Numbered from the stretch's first letter, positions 47,871-58,589 are shown. The stretch: 64,000 nt of DNA from Manduca sexta (GCF_014839805.1 NC_051116.1:3639556-3703555), one strand, 5' to 3'. Numbers and translations are program-made. Notes: generated from the letters alone by a model not told the origin.

Positions 47871-50719
47871 AGGTTAAATACCTTTATTTACGTGTTATCT
47901 AAATCATGGTTTCAAATCCTTTCTAAATAAAGCTATAGATAAGATATCTTGGCGTAAAGATAGCCTTAAAGTGTCTCGGTTTTCGAAAGAAGGTCACTCG
48001 AGTTCCTTCAACTTTAACTTTTTCTGTTTACGTGTTATTGTTAATTATAGTGAACTTTGATAGTGAAGGAAAATGTCATAAGTGTTACCATTTACTGGGG
48101 CTTATTAGTGAACTGGTATTAATGTTATGAATCTAATAAACAAGAAATCATCTTCAATTCGTTTATTATTAATAGCCACCTCGAATAAGTACCTAATATT
48201 ACGGATCTCTATGTATGTTTTGTGTAATAAATCTATGGTGTGTCAATTAATAAATAAATAAATCGAACTAAAACCTCGTCAATCGACATCTGTATACACT
48301 GCCTCTAGACCAAAACACGCAAGAAGCAATAATAAATAATTACTTAAGTCACTTGTAATCTCATCACTCGTAAAGTACAATTGTTCGGACCATTCACCTG
48401 GTGTAATACAATTTGGCGCTTAATTTGGGAAACGGCGTCACAAGAGCCCATCCTAATAACTCCATAATCCATAGATATGCTGCGAATGGAGGAAACTCCT
48501 GTTTCTGAACGAATTTTGGGTGCCATTAACTATGGTGTACAGATAGGCACAAAATTCTTATGGAAAGATATTAATTTAACATAAAATTAGGAACTAAAGT
48601 ACTATTTCTGCCGCTATATATTGCATTTGTTTACAATCATTATAATTACTTCAGCTAAAAGATTAATAAAAAAATTAGATGACCTTCGTCTAGAAACTCA
48701 TCACCGAAACATTATAGTCTTATGATATCCAGATCAATTACAAAACATTACTAAATTATACAGCGTACAAAATGAATTCATACAAGAGAGTTTTAAAGTA
48801 ATAAAGGTTAACAATTGCTTTTGTAATTATTAGATTCTTGACTCCAAAATTTACATTTGGAATAAGCCATTTAATTATTTTTCTACGCATATATGAGAAC
48901 AACAAACATAAAAGTACAAAAGGAAAAACACACCCACACACACAGTTAACTATATTGGGCATACGACCGAATCTAAAGCTGTAAGATATAGCAAATACAC
49001 ACGTAGATCAGTCCTAAAACCCATAGGAGTAGGCAGAGATTATGAATTGTTAATTCGCTCGATTCTTTCGAAATTCTTTCGCTTCCTTCACCTCCATCAA
49101 TATTATCAAGCATTCCCAACGGTTTAGAGTATTTTGATCTGACCTTCACCAAGAATGTCAGATATCTGACATTCAAAAGTTCGATACGATCGACCCTATC
49201 AGCCGTTCTATTCACCTTCGCCTTATATATACCCATTGTCAGTTTCCTACATCGAATCTCTCCAAATATTTTAATAAAAAATGTTCAAAGTCTTGCTTAC
49301 TTGGGAAGTCAGAATATCGTAAAGTAATAAATTCTTTTGTTTTCTTATTCTTGTATTTTAATGTTACCTTTCACAAAGTAATATCAAACTACAGAAAACG
49401 AAACACCCACAAATAAATTACGAAGGGAAAATTAATATTAAAATAGGTGAACATGTTTTTCACGTCACTGTACATTGAGAATATTATAAATCGTTGCTTT
49501 TAGTGAAATTAAATTCGGCATTCGAGGTGGAGCGAGACGGATATACGCTCAAACTGTGCGCAAGACAAGGACAGGTGTATATCCACGCGTGCCTCTGTAA
49601 ATCTTACCAGGGAGCACTAAACGGGATGTTTATTGTAGGCTGTTAGGGGTGATGTCTTTTAATAATGTGGAGGTTGTAATAAAAGTTTTTTCTTTCTTGT
49701 AAGGAGTGATGGAATGCTGTTTTATGTATATTGGGCGGAGGTCACCGGAGAGCGTTGGGTCGCCATGATTGCACTCCGAATTTCGGACAGTTTTCTAAAC
49801 TATTGACAGAAATATTATGTTAATTTATTAGAATACAAAATGACAGTTATTATTATGTAATAGCTCTAGCAAAATACTTTTTATGTTGTAGCTTTAGTCG
49901 TTTTGAAAGTCTAATTGGAGTTATTAAATGAATTAAATAAAGTTTCCTTCGATAGTTAAACTCTAAGAATAACTAAAAACTCCAATAAAAGAATCTTGAT
50001 TGGTTAATTCGAGATTTTCTGGAAGCTATCGTATTAAGACTGCCTACTATTACATGTAATATATATTACTTTAGTCAAATGTTTTATCTATTTACTTTTA
50101 AGACATAAGTAACGAACCATAAATATAATATTTTACTTTTTTAAAAAGACCCCACTTCCAGTAGGTCGATCTGGAAATCCTTGGAAGAGGTCCATGTTCA
50201 TCAGTGAATATCCTGCTGCTGATGATGATGAAACGGACCCCACTGCACCTGATGGTAACAGAGATCCAAATACATTGTTATGACTGCTATTGTAATAAGA
50301 GTAGATAGAGTAGGTAGGAGAGGTAAATAGCATTATGTAACTATGTACATACTACACAGTAATAGAATACGTGCCTCCAGGTACAAATTATGGTAACGGA
50401 ATAAGGTCAGATATTTTCGAATGACGAGAGATTCCTTGACACAACTATTCCTGTTTGAAATACACAAATAAACATTTCATCATGAACGAATTTAAATTAA
50501 ACAGACTGGACGGCCTGATTCAAACAATTTATCTTAACCGAAATCAGAAGTTTCTAGAAAACTTTGTGATTTACTTACAGTCGTTTAACAGTTATTTGGT
50601 TTATTTATTAGTACCTATCTTAATTAAGAATGTATTTAAATTAAAATATGTATTTACATTATAACAATATACCATGGGGCTATAATGTCATAAATAAAAA
50701 AACCTGGCAATAAAAATCA
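47871..50719. other. intergenic region
   Basis: Mostly AT-rich. About 50140-50245 contains GAGGTCCATGTTCATCAGTG followed by GCTGATGATGATGATGAAAC, the characteristic 3' end of RTE-type LINEs, so the minus-strand frame at 50133-50333 is not a gene. The only frame that looks protein-like is the separate entry at 48973-49236. Confidence 0.45.
48973..49236 (-). CDS. 87-codon ORF, hypothetical protein with C-terminal membrane segment
   Basis: ATG at 49234-49236, start MGIYKAKVNRTADRVDRIEL, stop TAG at 48973. The first 60 residues are charged and include an acidic/serine patch (GGEGSERISKESSEL). Residues about 66-86 (NLCLLLWVLGLIYVCICYIL) form one strong hydrophobic segment at the extreme C-terminus, as in a tail-anchored protein or the cytoplasmic-plus-TM exon of a type II membrane protein. 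The frame is open for some codons upstream. No family is recognised. A possible donor lies just past the stop in another frame, so an exon in a larger gene cannot be excluded. Confidence 0.35.
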   Translation of the reverse strand: MGIYKAKVNRTADRVDRIELLNVRYLTFLVKVRSKYSKPLGMLDNIDGGEGSERISKESSELTIHNLCLLLWVLGLIYVCICYILQL

Positions 50720-50746
50720 CACACAACACACACACACACACACACA
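50720..50746. repeat. (CA)n microsatellite
   Basis: An uninterrupted run of CA repeats directly abuts a reversed SINE tail. Confidence 0.85.
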
Positions 50747-50768
50747 ATATCACGCATTTATCCCCGAA
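50747..50768 (-). mobile_element. SINE (family A) 3' end, cut by gap
   Basis: ATATCACGCATTTATCCCCG is the reverse of the family A 3' end seen complete at 56690-56720. The rest is lost in the N block. Confidence 0.7.
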
Positions 50769-51268
50769 NNNNNNNNNNNNNNNNNNNNNNNNNNNNNNNN
50801 NNNNNNNNNNNNNNNNNNNNNNNNNNNNNNNNNNNNNNNNNNNNNNNNNNNNNNNNNNNNNNNNNNNNNNNNNNNNNNNNNNNNNNNNNNNNNNNNNNNN
50901 NNNNNNNNNNNNNNNNNNNNNNNNNNNNNNNNNNNNNNNNNNNNNNNNNNNNNNNNNNNNNNNNNNNNNNNNNNNNNNNNNNNNNNNNNNNNNNNNNNNN
51001 NNNNNNNNNNNNNNNNNNNNNNNNNNNNNNNNNNNNNNNNNNNNNNNNNNNNNNNNNNNNNNNNNNNNNNNNNNNNNNNNNNNNNNNNNNNNNNNNNNNN
51101 NNNNNNNNNNNNNNNNNNNNNNNNNNNNNNNNNNNNNNNNNNNNNNNNNNNNNNNNNNNNNNNNNNNNNNNNNNNNNNNNNNNNNNNNNNNNNNNNNNNN
51201 NNNNNNNNNNNNNNNNNNNNNNNNNNNNNNNNNNNNNNNNNNNNNNNNNNNNNNNNNNNNNNNNNNNN
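50769..51268. other. assembly gap of 500 N
   Basis: Exactly 500 undetermined bases. It starts inside a SINE, a typical place for short-read assemblies to break. Confidence 0.99.
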
Positions 51269-51496
51269 AAATGGTATACTATGGAATAGTGAACCGTCAC
51301 ACACGTAGAACAGGCGACCTTGAACCCGAAGGTCAAGGACGCGGGGTGAAAGGTCACACAACATCCGTCCCGTGCCGATTAATACTATGTTGTTGAACAA
51401 CAATTTATTTTGTATCTGATTATGTTGTTGCGTAGTGACCTAACGCTCTTAGTTAGTTGTTACTAATGTTTTTAATATTCATTTATTTAGGACAGC

Positions 51497-51822
51497 CAGT
51501 AGCTCATGTCTCAGGATGGCGAGCACAGGGCCCTTTATTCTGTATGATAGTGTAAACGCGTAACGCGGCCGTGTCATGTTATCTTCGAGAATGTGCGTGG
51601 AATGGTATTCTGTAAGCCAAATTTCTATAGTCCTAAACATGATGCGTTGTGTCACGTGCTTGTTACACACTGTTTAAATAACGTGCGGGATAGAGAATAA
51701 GGCCCCCGTAGAATACCAAACAATATTGTAATTCAAGGTGTTGATGTTTCTACTGTTTATCGGTCGTATTGCTTACCGTCAGGCGCACGGCAAGCTCGTC
51801 TCCTCATTTAAAGCAATAAAAA
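51497..51822 (+). mobile_element. family D repeat interrupted by MITE H
   Basis: AGCTCATGTCTCAGGATGGC (51511-51530) is family D. The repeat resumes at about 51708 with TAGAATACCAAACAATATTG, CTGTTTATCGGTCGTATTGC and GCACGGCAAGCTCGTCTCCT, then an A-rich tail. The 180-bp interruption is the MITE listed next. Confidence 0.8.
51528..51707. mobile_element. MITE of about 180 bp (family H), second copy
   Basis: Ends GGGCCCTTTATTCTGTAT and GAGAATAAGGCCCCC; interior matches 42708-42886 almost base for base. Comparison with uninterrupted family D copies (GGCGAGCGCAGTGGAATACC) fixes the insertion point. Confidence 0.85.
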
Positions 51823-51999
51823 AAAAGAATATTATATCGAGGAGTGAAAGCCTGCTCCTGTGATCTATGTCGAAAACTAATTTTACAACGCCTTCGAAAT
51901 ATAATTATTAAAACAATATAAGCAAATACAAACATCTTTATTGATCATAAATTGCCCAGCAGCCTTACAATTCTAGCGTCAGCTCTGTTATTTTATATT

Positions 52000-52275
52000 A
52001 ATATAATAATATCAACCCTGTATTTTACTCGTATACTGTCCCACTGCACGGGCCTCTTCTACTACAGAGAGGGATTAGGCCTTCCATCACGCTGTAGTGC
52101 GGATTGGTAGACTTCACATACTCTGAAAATTTTAGTCAATTTTCGGGAATGCTGGTTGTCTCACGATGGTTTACTTCACTACACACATAACTTTAGAAAC
52201 TTTAGAGGTGTGTTTGGGTTTTGAACCTGATTGGCAGTCCGTTCTACAGCCAACTAGGCTTACGCCACTAAAAGT
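52000..52275 (-). mobile_element. tRNA-derived SINE (family B)
   Basis: AATATCAACCCTGTATTTTA, GAGAGGGATTAGGCCTTCCA, CTCACGATGGTTTACTTCAC and the reversed head GCAGTCCGTTCTACAGCCAA at the right. Several small deletions. Confidence 0.8.
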
Positions 52276-52374
52276 TTATAATATTCTAAAAAAGCAATAA
52301 CAAAAAAATAATTTAAATTTTACACACTAATACCACTACTATAAGAGTATTCTTCAGAGCAACATCACACACAC

Positions 52375-52389
52375 AGACAGAAATACACT

Positions 52390-52420
<31 letters not shown>

Positions 52421-52445
52421 TGTCAGAAAAACACTCACACACACA
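52375..52445. repeat. (CA)n-rich microsatellite
   Basis: CA runs interrupted by CAGACAGAAATACACT and CTGTCAGAAAAACACT segments. Confidence 0.8.
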
Positions 52446-52659
52446 CTCTTGTACCCCCTCTCTCGATCAAAGTTGCCTTTGTTACTCCCGATAACGTATT
52501 CGGCAAATTACTATAATGTTTTGTTATAGTGAACTGCGGCCGTAACTTTGACCTTACGAATGCTGCATGCCCAAGGTCGGGCGTGGGGTCACCCCCAATA
52601 ATGGAGGGTGAATGGGTTTGATATTGATGATCGCATACTAGCGTAATATATAATATATG

Positions 52660-53060
52660 TAACTAGCTGACCCGACAGACGTTGTCCTGTCTTAACTATG
52701 AATTTGCAGCGAGCATTCTGTCAAACGCTGAAATTAACTTTTCTTAAATTTTCTAACGTTCCGCTCAAATTCTTTATTTTTAAAATATTTCTATTGGATC
52801 AATCTGAAAGTATATCCCTTCAAACAAAAAAAGAATTTTCCAAATCGGTTAAGAAATGACTTAAGTTCTGAGGTGAAAACATTTAAAAAATCAAGTCGCA
52901 TTGAGCACCTCTTACTTTTTTTGAAGTCGGTTAAAATATACATTATTTCATGACTATTGAAGTCTTTCTCTTTCTTCCCTTTCTTTTTCTTCTTATTCTA
53001 TGTTTCAAATTTCATCCAAAGTCGTTTAGTGGTTTTCGCGTGTATTTCTAACAAACATCC
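52660..53060 (+). mobile_element. dispersed repeat (family G)
   Basis: ACTAGCTGACCCGACAGACG, CTGAAATTAACTTTTCTTAA, TCTAACGTTCCGCTCAAATT, later AAATCGGTTAAGAAATGACT and GTCGTTTAGTGGTTTTCGCG. Longer than the copy at 34605. Typical 3' untranslated sequence of a non-LTR element; no coding part. Confidence 0.65.
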
Positions 53061-53821
53061 AAAGGCCATATTCATAAACTTTCGCATTGTAGGTTAGTGA
53101 GATTATATTAGTTATTGCTTTCATCATCGATCGTGTAGAAATCTTATCCCGGCATAAAATGGGGATATCAAGAAAATGACTGCCTCAGTCAATACCCTCT
53201 AGGTTTTGATCCCCGAGCAAAATATGCGGCATAAAAGGCCATATTATTTTTTGATCGTGTTGACTTACAATTTTGACATTTTCATAACTGAAAGAGGCCG
53301 TAAACCCGAGCATTTGACATAAATTTCACCTTGATACCTCTACGCGTTCTTGAAAAAATGGGTCTTGACTTTCAGACAGACAGACAAGAAAAGTAATCCT
53401 ATGATTTCCATTGAGGAATGGAATCCTAAATCGCAAATAATATACAAAAGAAACTAATATTATTATAAATAAAAAATATATTTGTAAGTTTGATCAATTA
53501 ACTCAACATTAAAAAGAAAATTAATAAATGAATTCGGAAAATTCAATATTGTGTTTTTAAATATAAGACTAATTAATGCAACATTAGAAAACAATAATAA
53601 ACCCAGTTCTGTAAATTCTTATACATTATAGCAATAAAATCGCGTGACGAGTGACACTCCGAATGTGCGAAAGAGAGGTGCATACTCGCCGTCTCGCTCG
53701 CACGTCCCAAATAAGACCACGGGGTCGATAAATGACATCATCACGTTGCACATTATGTGATTTCAACTTTTCCGAGGCTTGGTTTCTTGGAACTTGATAT
53801 TGTGCATTGTTGAGATCAGAC
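53061..53821. other. intergenic sequence
   Basis: No supported gene. About 53635-53720 is locally GC-richer (GTGACGAGTGACACTCCGAA). Confidence 0.4.
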
Positions 53822-53965
53822 AGACTGCCGCGATGGCCTAGTTGTGTGCGCGGAATGCCACGAATTAGTTTTCCAGGTTCGAAGTCCAGGTCGGGCAGAG
53901 TGATATCAAGTTTTTCTGCTTAATAACTAACTGCACGGAGTATGGAATTTATGCTAGATATGATA
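53822..53965 (+). mobile_element. SINE (family A), 3'-truncated
   Basis: Head CGCGATGGCCTAGTTGTGTG, decayed B box CAGGTTCGAAGTCC, GTCGGGCAGAGTGATATCAA, then CACGGAGTATGGAATTTATG, cut off where a reversed family D copy begins. Confidence 0.75.
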
Positions 53966-53967
53966 GG

Positions 53968-54330
53968 TATTTTCTTTGTATTGCCATTCGCCTGATGGTA
54001 AGCGATACGGCCATAAACAGTAGAAATACCAACACCTTGAATTACAAAGAATTGTTTGGTATTCCACTGCGCTCGCTGTCCTGAGATATGAGCAATCTTA
54101 TTTATAAAAAATTCGCAAAGCTATGCTTAGTTGAAACACAAAACTCGATCAGCTGTAAGTCAAGCCGCCATCTTGCCTCTTAAGTTTAAACTAGGAACCG
54201 GTGATGTTATTGACAGCTATTTAAGCAATTCTTAATCATCTCTTAACGCTAAAACAAGTTTATAAGTAAGACTGGAGATGTTTAAGTCTTATTATGTCCA
54301 TCAGTTACACTGGCTACAATGTCGGCCCCT
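53968..54330 (-). mobile_element. family D repeat with internal insertion
   Basis: Reverse of family D: TTCGCCTGATGGTAAGCGAT, GGTATTCCACTGCGCTCGCT up to about 54090, resuming about 54280 with AGTCTTATTATGTCCATCAG and TTACACTGGCTACAATGTCG. The 190 bp between are unrelated to D and unidentified. Confidence 0.7.
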
Positions 54331-55045
54331 CGCGTTACTAGTCACTGGTGAAATGAATTGATTTATTTGAATACGTAAAATGTTATACGTTATTTAGATT
54401 CCGTCAATATTAACTCTACCACCAGTTCGGAAAGCAGTTCTCATCAGAGAAGAACGGGCAAGAAACTGGTGAAAAGTGGGTGTCATGGTTGCAACCTTTG
54501 CGTACTCCTTCGGGGATAAAGACTTTGTTTTTTGTTAATTCTGTCGATTCTCAGCGTTACTTCATCTATTCGACTACAGTAGGTCGGCACACAGCGCAGT
54601 ATCGATCGAGATTCGGCCACTGCATAACGCCAGGTGTGAGACGAGAATTTATAAAACAATTAATATATTTTAAACGAACATACAACGAACTATTGTTTGA
54701 AATATATGTAAATTTGTGTGAATCAATTAATAAAAAAAAAACTGGTTATAAGGGCAAATCCACTGTGATGGCAGCGTTAACTTCAAGATTAGTTTTAGGG
54801 AGGTTCATCTGTACCTACGCTCTATACTGCATATCATTAAGATTTTATTTCAAACTTAAATCGCACGGGTTTTTGAAAATGCTTTATCGTAAAAGACCTC
54901 TGTGGTCGATAGTTGTCATTGTTACAAACTTATTCAGTGATTAATATTTTTTGTGATTTCTTACTTGGTGCACGTGCACTTACTTGCACCCCTCTCCCGG
55001 CGATCACGATGGCAGCATTGCCGGTAATTTAAAATGTATCCCTCT
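54331..55045. other. region upstream of PPP1R37-like exons
   Basis: About 54463-54530 is a 3'-end scrap of SINE family A (GTGAAAAGTGGGTGTCATGG, CTCCTTCGGGGATAAAGAC). The frame at 54480-54944 starts inside it at GTG and runs 154 codons through AT-rich sequence without a recognisable domain, so I do not call it a gene. No upstream exon of the following gene was found. Confidence 0.4.
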
Positions 55046-55268
55046 TATTCATAGACGTTATTTATCTAAGGACGGGGTATTGCTGTGATAACAAGTCTGT
55101 TTCTCAGTACTGACGGCATGGCAGTCTTCGCAGTGCGTTTAGGGCCGTTGTGATTGGCTAATATTGAGATATAACTTGAATCTAGTTGGCTGTCAGATAA
55201 ACAAAGCTGAGGAACAGACTTGTTATCACAGCAATGCTCCTTCCTTAGATAAATAACGTCTATGAATA
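55046..55268. mobile_element. MITE with long terminal inverted repeats (family E)
   Basis: The left arm starts TATTCATAGACGTTATTTAT and runs about 60 bp to AAGTCTGTTTCTCAG. The right arm is its near-perfect inverse, ending ATAAATAACGTCTATGAATA. The unpaired centre contains GTGATTGGCTAATATTGAGA and GGCTGTCAGATAAACAAAGC. An inverted copy lies at 61021-61242 and partial copies at 38526 and 40330. It ends about 50 bp upstream of the first PPP1R37-like exon. Confidence 0.88.
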
Positions 55269-55316
55269 CGGACGTATATATAACAAGCTATTTAAATGTT
55301 TGCTCTCCCGTTTCAG

Positions 55317-55414
55317 TTCCGTCGACGACGCGCGCGCAGCTCGCGGCGGAGTACCTCGAGTCTTGTCGGAATCACAACACGCCGCCTATCGACTCGGTTT
55401 TGCAACAGATACGG
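55317..55414 (+). CDS. PPP1R37: PPP1R37-like exon (1st in window)
   Basis: Acceptor TCTCCCGTTTCAG, donor CGG|GTGAGT. Two bases complete a split codon, then 32 codons: PSTTRAQLAAEYLESCRNHN, then a segment ending SVLQQIR. It corresponds to the N-terminal helical stretch of the family, where a short cysteine-containing helix precedes a conserved leucine/glutamine helix. Ends in phase 0. Because it starts with a split codon, at least one more coding exon must lie upstream; none was recognised between 51269 and 55316. Confidence 0.85.
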
Positions 55415-56059
55415 GTGAGTAACGTACGATGGGGTGAATAGGCACAAGGGTTATCTTGAATTGATCATCAAAATCATTCATTACTCTCGTTGATTTTGTC
55501 ATTTCACGTGTGATGATCACGTTTTTATAATGATTTATGTTTACGCGTATGTCAGACAATGAAATGAAACTATTTTTCGGATTTTATCGCGGTTTTTTAT
55601 ATTTTAATTTTGACCCGTACTGTATAGCCTTTGTGTTTATCTACCTACATTTATCTTGAGATGATTTATATGCGTAGTCGTTGAGTCCCCGTGACCATGA
55701 TTGCTTCAAAGTCTTCAAAACGTCAGGTAACATAATATCTAAAACAACAATGAAGTCCGAAAAATAGTTAAATCTCTACATCTTCTTAGATCGTCCCCAT
55801 TCAGCTATTTATTATTTTATATATAACAGTTGATAATATTATGAAAAAAATCTGTGAAATAAGCATCAATATTGGTTGAAAAATAAACCAGTTATTCATA
55901 TTTGAAATATAGGTGTGAGTAAAAGTAGGGACATAGCGGGGATATAGCGCTGTCCTCTTCTCACTCGCACAACGTTATGGCCGGTGGCACTGAGTGACGT
56001 CACATTTTAATATTGCTGTAATTTGACAGCTTGCTTTTCTACCAAATTTCAAAGCTTTA

Positions 56060-56377
56060 ATAATATCAGCCCTGTATTATATACTGTCCCACTGTTGGGT
56101 GCGGGGCCTCTACTACTGAGAGGAATTAGGCCTTAGTCCACCACGCTGGCCTAGTGCAGATTGGTAGACTTCACACACCTTCGAAATTCCTATAGAGGAA
56201 CTTCTCGAGTGTGCAGGTTTCCTCACGATGTTTTCCTTCACCGTTAAAGCAAGCAATAATTCACAAAGAATACACACATAATTTTAAAAAAGTCTGAGGT
56301 GTGTGCCCTTGGGATTTGAACATGCGGACATACGTCTCGGCAGTCCGTTCTACAACCAACTAGGCTATCGCCTCTTT
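56060..56377 (-). mobile_element. tRNA-derived SINE (family B), full length, intronic
   Basis: ATATCAGCCCTGTATTATAT at the left, GATGTTTTCCTTCACCGTTA in the middle, TGTGCCCTTGGGATTTGAAC and the reversed head TACAACCAACTAGGCTATCG at the right. It lies antisense in the intron 55415-56763. Confidence 0.9.
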
Positions 56378-56474
56378 CAAGAGTTTACATTTAATTTTAT
56401 TATTGAAATTGAATTTTGAAGAATCCTTTTCCGATAGATTTTGGATGTATACACTTTTGATTAATGTATTAAAA

Positions 56475-56735
56475 ATCTGCCTCGGTGGCGTAGTTGTATT
56501 GCATGTCCGGTACAATAGCGCTCTGAGGTTCTGGGTTCGAATCCCGGTCGGGCAAAGTGATATTTGGGTTTTCTGCTCAGTATCAGCCCGGAGTCTGGAA
56601 TTTGTGCCCGATATGGCGATAGGCTCGCCCCTATCATGGGACGGAACACACTTGGCGAAGAGTGGGTGCCCTGGTTGCGCCTCTGCATACTTCGGGGATA
56701 AATGCGTGATGTTATGTATGTATGTATGTATTAAA
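56475..56735 (+). mobile_element. tRNA-derived SINE (family A), intact, intronic
   Basis: The best A copy. It has an A-box-like TGGCGTAGTTG (56486-56496) and an exact B box GGTTCGAATCC (56534-56544), the spacing expected of an internal RNA polymerase III promoter. Next come CTCAGTATCAGCCCGGAGTC, CGATATGGCGATAGGCTCGC, CACTTGGCGAAGAGTGGGTG, and the tail GCGTGATGTTATG(TATG)n. The ORFs over it on both strands are the usual SINE by-products. Confidence 0.92.
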
Positions 56736-56763
56736 AAAAAAGTTACCAACTACCCTACTCCAG

Positions 56764-56931
56764 GAACTACCAGAATCATCAATCGGCGGCGCGTCGCGTG
56801 CGCCGCGTCTGGCCCTCACGGAGTGCGCGCTGCTCGGCACGGCGCCGGCGGACGCGCTCGAGGCGCTCCTGCGCAAGGTGCAGTTCAGGAGGCTGGAGAT
56901 AGAACACGCCGCGATGGATGACGAGGGCGCG
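56764..56931 (+). CDS. PPP1R37: PPP1R37-like exon (2nd in window)
   Basis: Acceptor CTACCCTACTCCAG, donor GCG|GTGAGT, phase 0 at both ends, 56 codons from ELPESSIGGASRAPRLALTE to a segment ending EHAAMDDEGA. It provides the first cap/LRR-like strand (FRRLEIEHAAMDDEG). Only about 30 bp separate the acceptor from the (TATG)n tail of a SINE, so the SINE insertion stopped just short of the splice signals. GC-rich; antisense frames are shadows. Confidence 0.88.
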
Positions 56932-57182
56932 GTGAGTGGACTCCGGCTCGAAGGACCACACAACACTTAAAGCATCTCAATGCTTGCCGGCAAACATGAC
57001 AGCTACGTGACATTTACGTGTGTCACGGGAATATAACCTTATATACTACATAATAAGGTTATTTTCAGATGCTTCACGGGTCGCGAGCAGACATTTAACA
57101 GTATAGTTATAGAGCGGACAACAGGACCAATTTCGTGCTCCATAAGTTATTACAAATTAATAATAAGTCGTTTTATTTGAAA

Positions 57183-57480
57183 TTAGTGACCCGCCCCGGC
57201 TTCGCACGGGTGCAATGCTGATACTAAATACACTACAGAAAAACTGTGAACGTTGTATATAAAAACATAGCGGCCCGCTCTGGCTTCGCACGGGTATAAC
57301 ATAACAAAACAACAGTATTTCTCCACTATTTAATGGATGTTATTATACATATAAACCTTCCTCTTGAATCACTCTATCTATTAAAAAAAAACCGCAACAA
57401 AATCCGTTGCGTAGTTTTAAAGATTTAAGCACACATAGGGACAGAGAAAGCGACTTTGTTTTATACTATGTAGTGATGTC
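57183..57480 (+). mobile_element. LINE 3' untranslated fragment, intronic
   Basis: GTGACCCGCCCCGGCTTCGC and ACGGGTGCAATGCTGATACT, with a second GGCTTCGCACGGGTATAACA about 90 bp on, then CGCAACAAAATCCGTTGCGT and TTGTTTTATACTATGTAGTG. This is a widespread insect repeat associated with RTE-type elements. No coding part. Confidence 0.65.
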
Positions 57481-57866
57481 CGTCAAGATGTCACAGCGTA
57501 CTTAGATATTAATACAAAACATATTTACAGAAAATATGCTCATATTTGCAGTAAAGACGTGCAAATCACGATATGGAAAAAATATGAAGCATTGATGTTG
57601 CTATTTCACGGTAGACTGAACCATCGCATGAGCGCAAAATTTTCGTATGACAATCTTCTCAATGTCCGTTCTATATAATCTTAGAACTGTTTGATCGCGA
57701 GGGTTTACAATTCATTTCATTGGACGGACGGTCGGTACAATTATGCCGGCCTGCTTAATCGCTTTTTTATACTCCGCTGGAAGGACTCTAGGTTGTAGGA
57801 AGAAGGATACACGTATCCTGGTAAATTTTCACAGCTCAACATTATAATGCGACTAACTGTTTCCAG

Positions 57867-57980
57867 GAGGCGCTGTTCGACATGATAGAGTACTACGAGA
57901 GTGCGTCAGTGGTGTCCATCAGCGGGCCGAGGCAGTTCGGCATTAGGGGGTGGCAGGCGGCCTCCAGGATGATCAAGAAG
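57867..57980 (+). CDS. PPP1R37: PPP1R37-like exon (3rd in window)
   Basis: Acceptor ACTGTTTCCAG, donor AAG|GTACGT, phase 0 at both ends, 38 codons. EALFDMIEYYESASVVSISG followed by the GIRGWQAASRMIKK segment is the most diagnostic part of the gene. The LFD-IEYYES and RGWQAA signatures are characteristic of PPP1R37 orthologues rather than LRR proteins in general. Confidence 0.93.
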
Positions 57981-58189
57981 GTACGTCCTAAAGAGTAACA
58001 ATGTGAGAGATTTTTTTTTTTATAATAGCAAGGCAAATTGACTCTACCGCATCTGACGTTAGATGGAGTGGGAATATATATTTCCAGATTTTTTTTTCAG
58101 ATTTGTTTTTTAATGATTTCTTACTTTTACGCGTATGTTTAACATGGGAATAAAACTAGTTTTCGGATTTTATCGGGGTTTTTTATATT

Positions 58190-58340
58190 TAAATTTTTAT
58201 CCGATGTTTCGAAGACGCAGCCTTCATGGTCACGGGGCGGACTGATGTGTTGGTCATCTGAAAAGTCATTATTTTGACCCGATCCCGGATTAAAAACCGG
58301 GATCTCGGCGCGGTAGTCGGACTCATACATTGTACAATTA
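58190..58340 (-). mobile_element. short SINE (family A) head fragment and neighbouring repeat
   Basis: About 58262-58335 is the reversed tRNA-like head (GGGATCTCGGCGCGGTAGTC). The preceding TCCGATGTTTCGAAGACGCA and TTCATGGTCACGGGGCGGAC also occur at about 1975 and 21250 inside the duplication copies, so this is another dispersed block. Confidence 0.55.
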
Positions 58341-58415
58341 TGACATTCAGGCAGTCTGCACCTACTTAAGGAATATAATATTTGTGGTGAAGCTGTACTG
58401 TTGCATGTCCCTCAG

Positions 58416-58569
58416 AGCGCGTGCCTGTCGGAGCTGGAGGTGCGCGAGAGTGCGCTGGAGGAGTGTCACGCGCCGGTGCTGGCGCGCGCGCTCCGCCCGC
58501 ACACGTGCCGCGTGCGCGCGCTCTGTCTGCAGCGCGCGCTGCTCTGCGGGGAGCCGCTACTGTGTCTGG
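58416..58569 (+). CDS. PPP1R37: PPP1R37-like exon (4th in window)
   Basis: Acceptor TTGCATGTCCCTCAG, donor CTG G|GTACGT. 51 codons plus one base: SACLSELEVRESALEECHAP through a segment with VRALCLQRALLCGEPLLCL. Two LRR strands with the L-x-L pattern are visible. Very GC- and CpG-rich. The frame runs on into the CA-rich minisatellite beyond the donor, which should not be read as coding. Confidence 0.88.
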
Positions 58570-58589
58570 GTACGTGCGCTGGTGCCACA

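Noticed and set aside
50133..50333. 66-codon minus-strand ORF rich in Ser/Gly
   Set aside because: It overlaps the 3' end of an RTE-type LINE (GCTGATGATGATGATGAAAC), not a gene.
54480..54944. 154-codon frame upstream of the PPP1R37-like exons
   Set aside because: It starts at GTG inside a SINE tail, runs through AT-rich DNA and shows no domain. One frame of this length is plausible by chance in 64 kb of AT-rich sequence.
56475..56560. tRNA gene (and similar heads at 8045, 35884, 46725 and others)
   Set aside because: A and B boxes are present but the cloverleaf is degenerate and each is followed by a conserved SINE body, so these are retroposed tRNA-derived heads.
56360..56749. ORFs on both strands over 56360-56920
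   Set aside because: They cover SINE families B and A; the real exon (56764-56931) is in a different, splice-supported frame.
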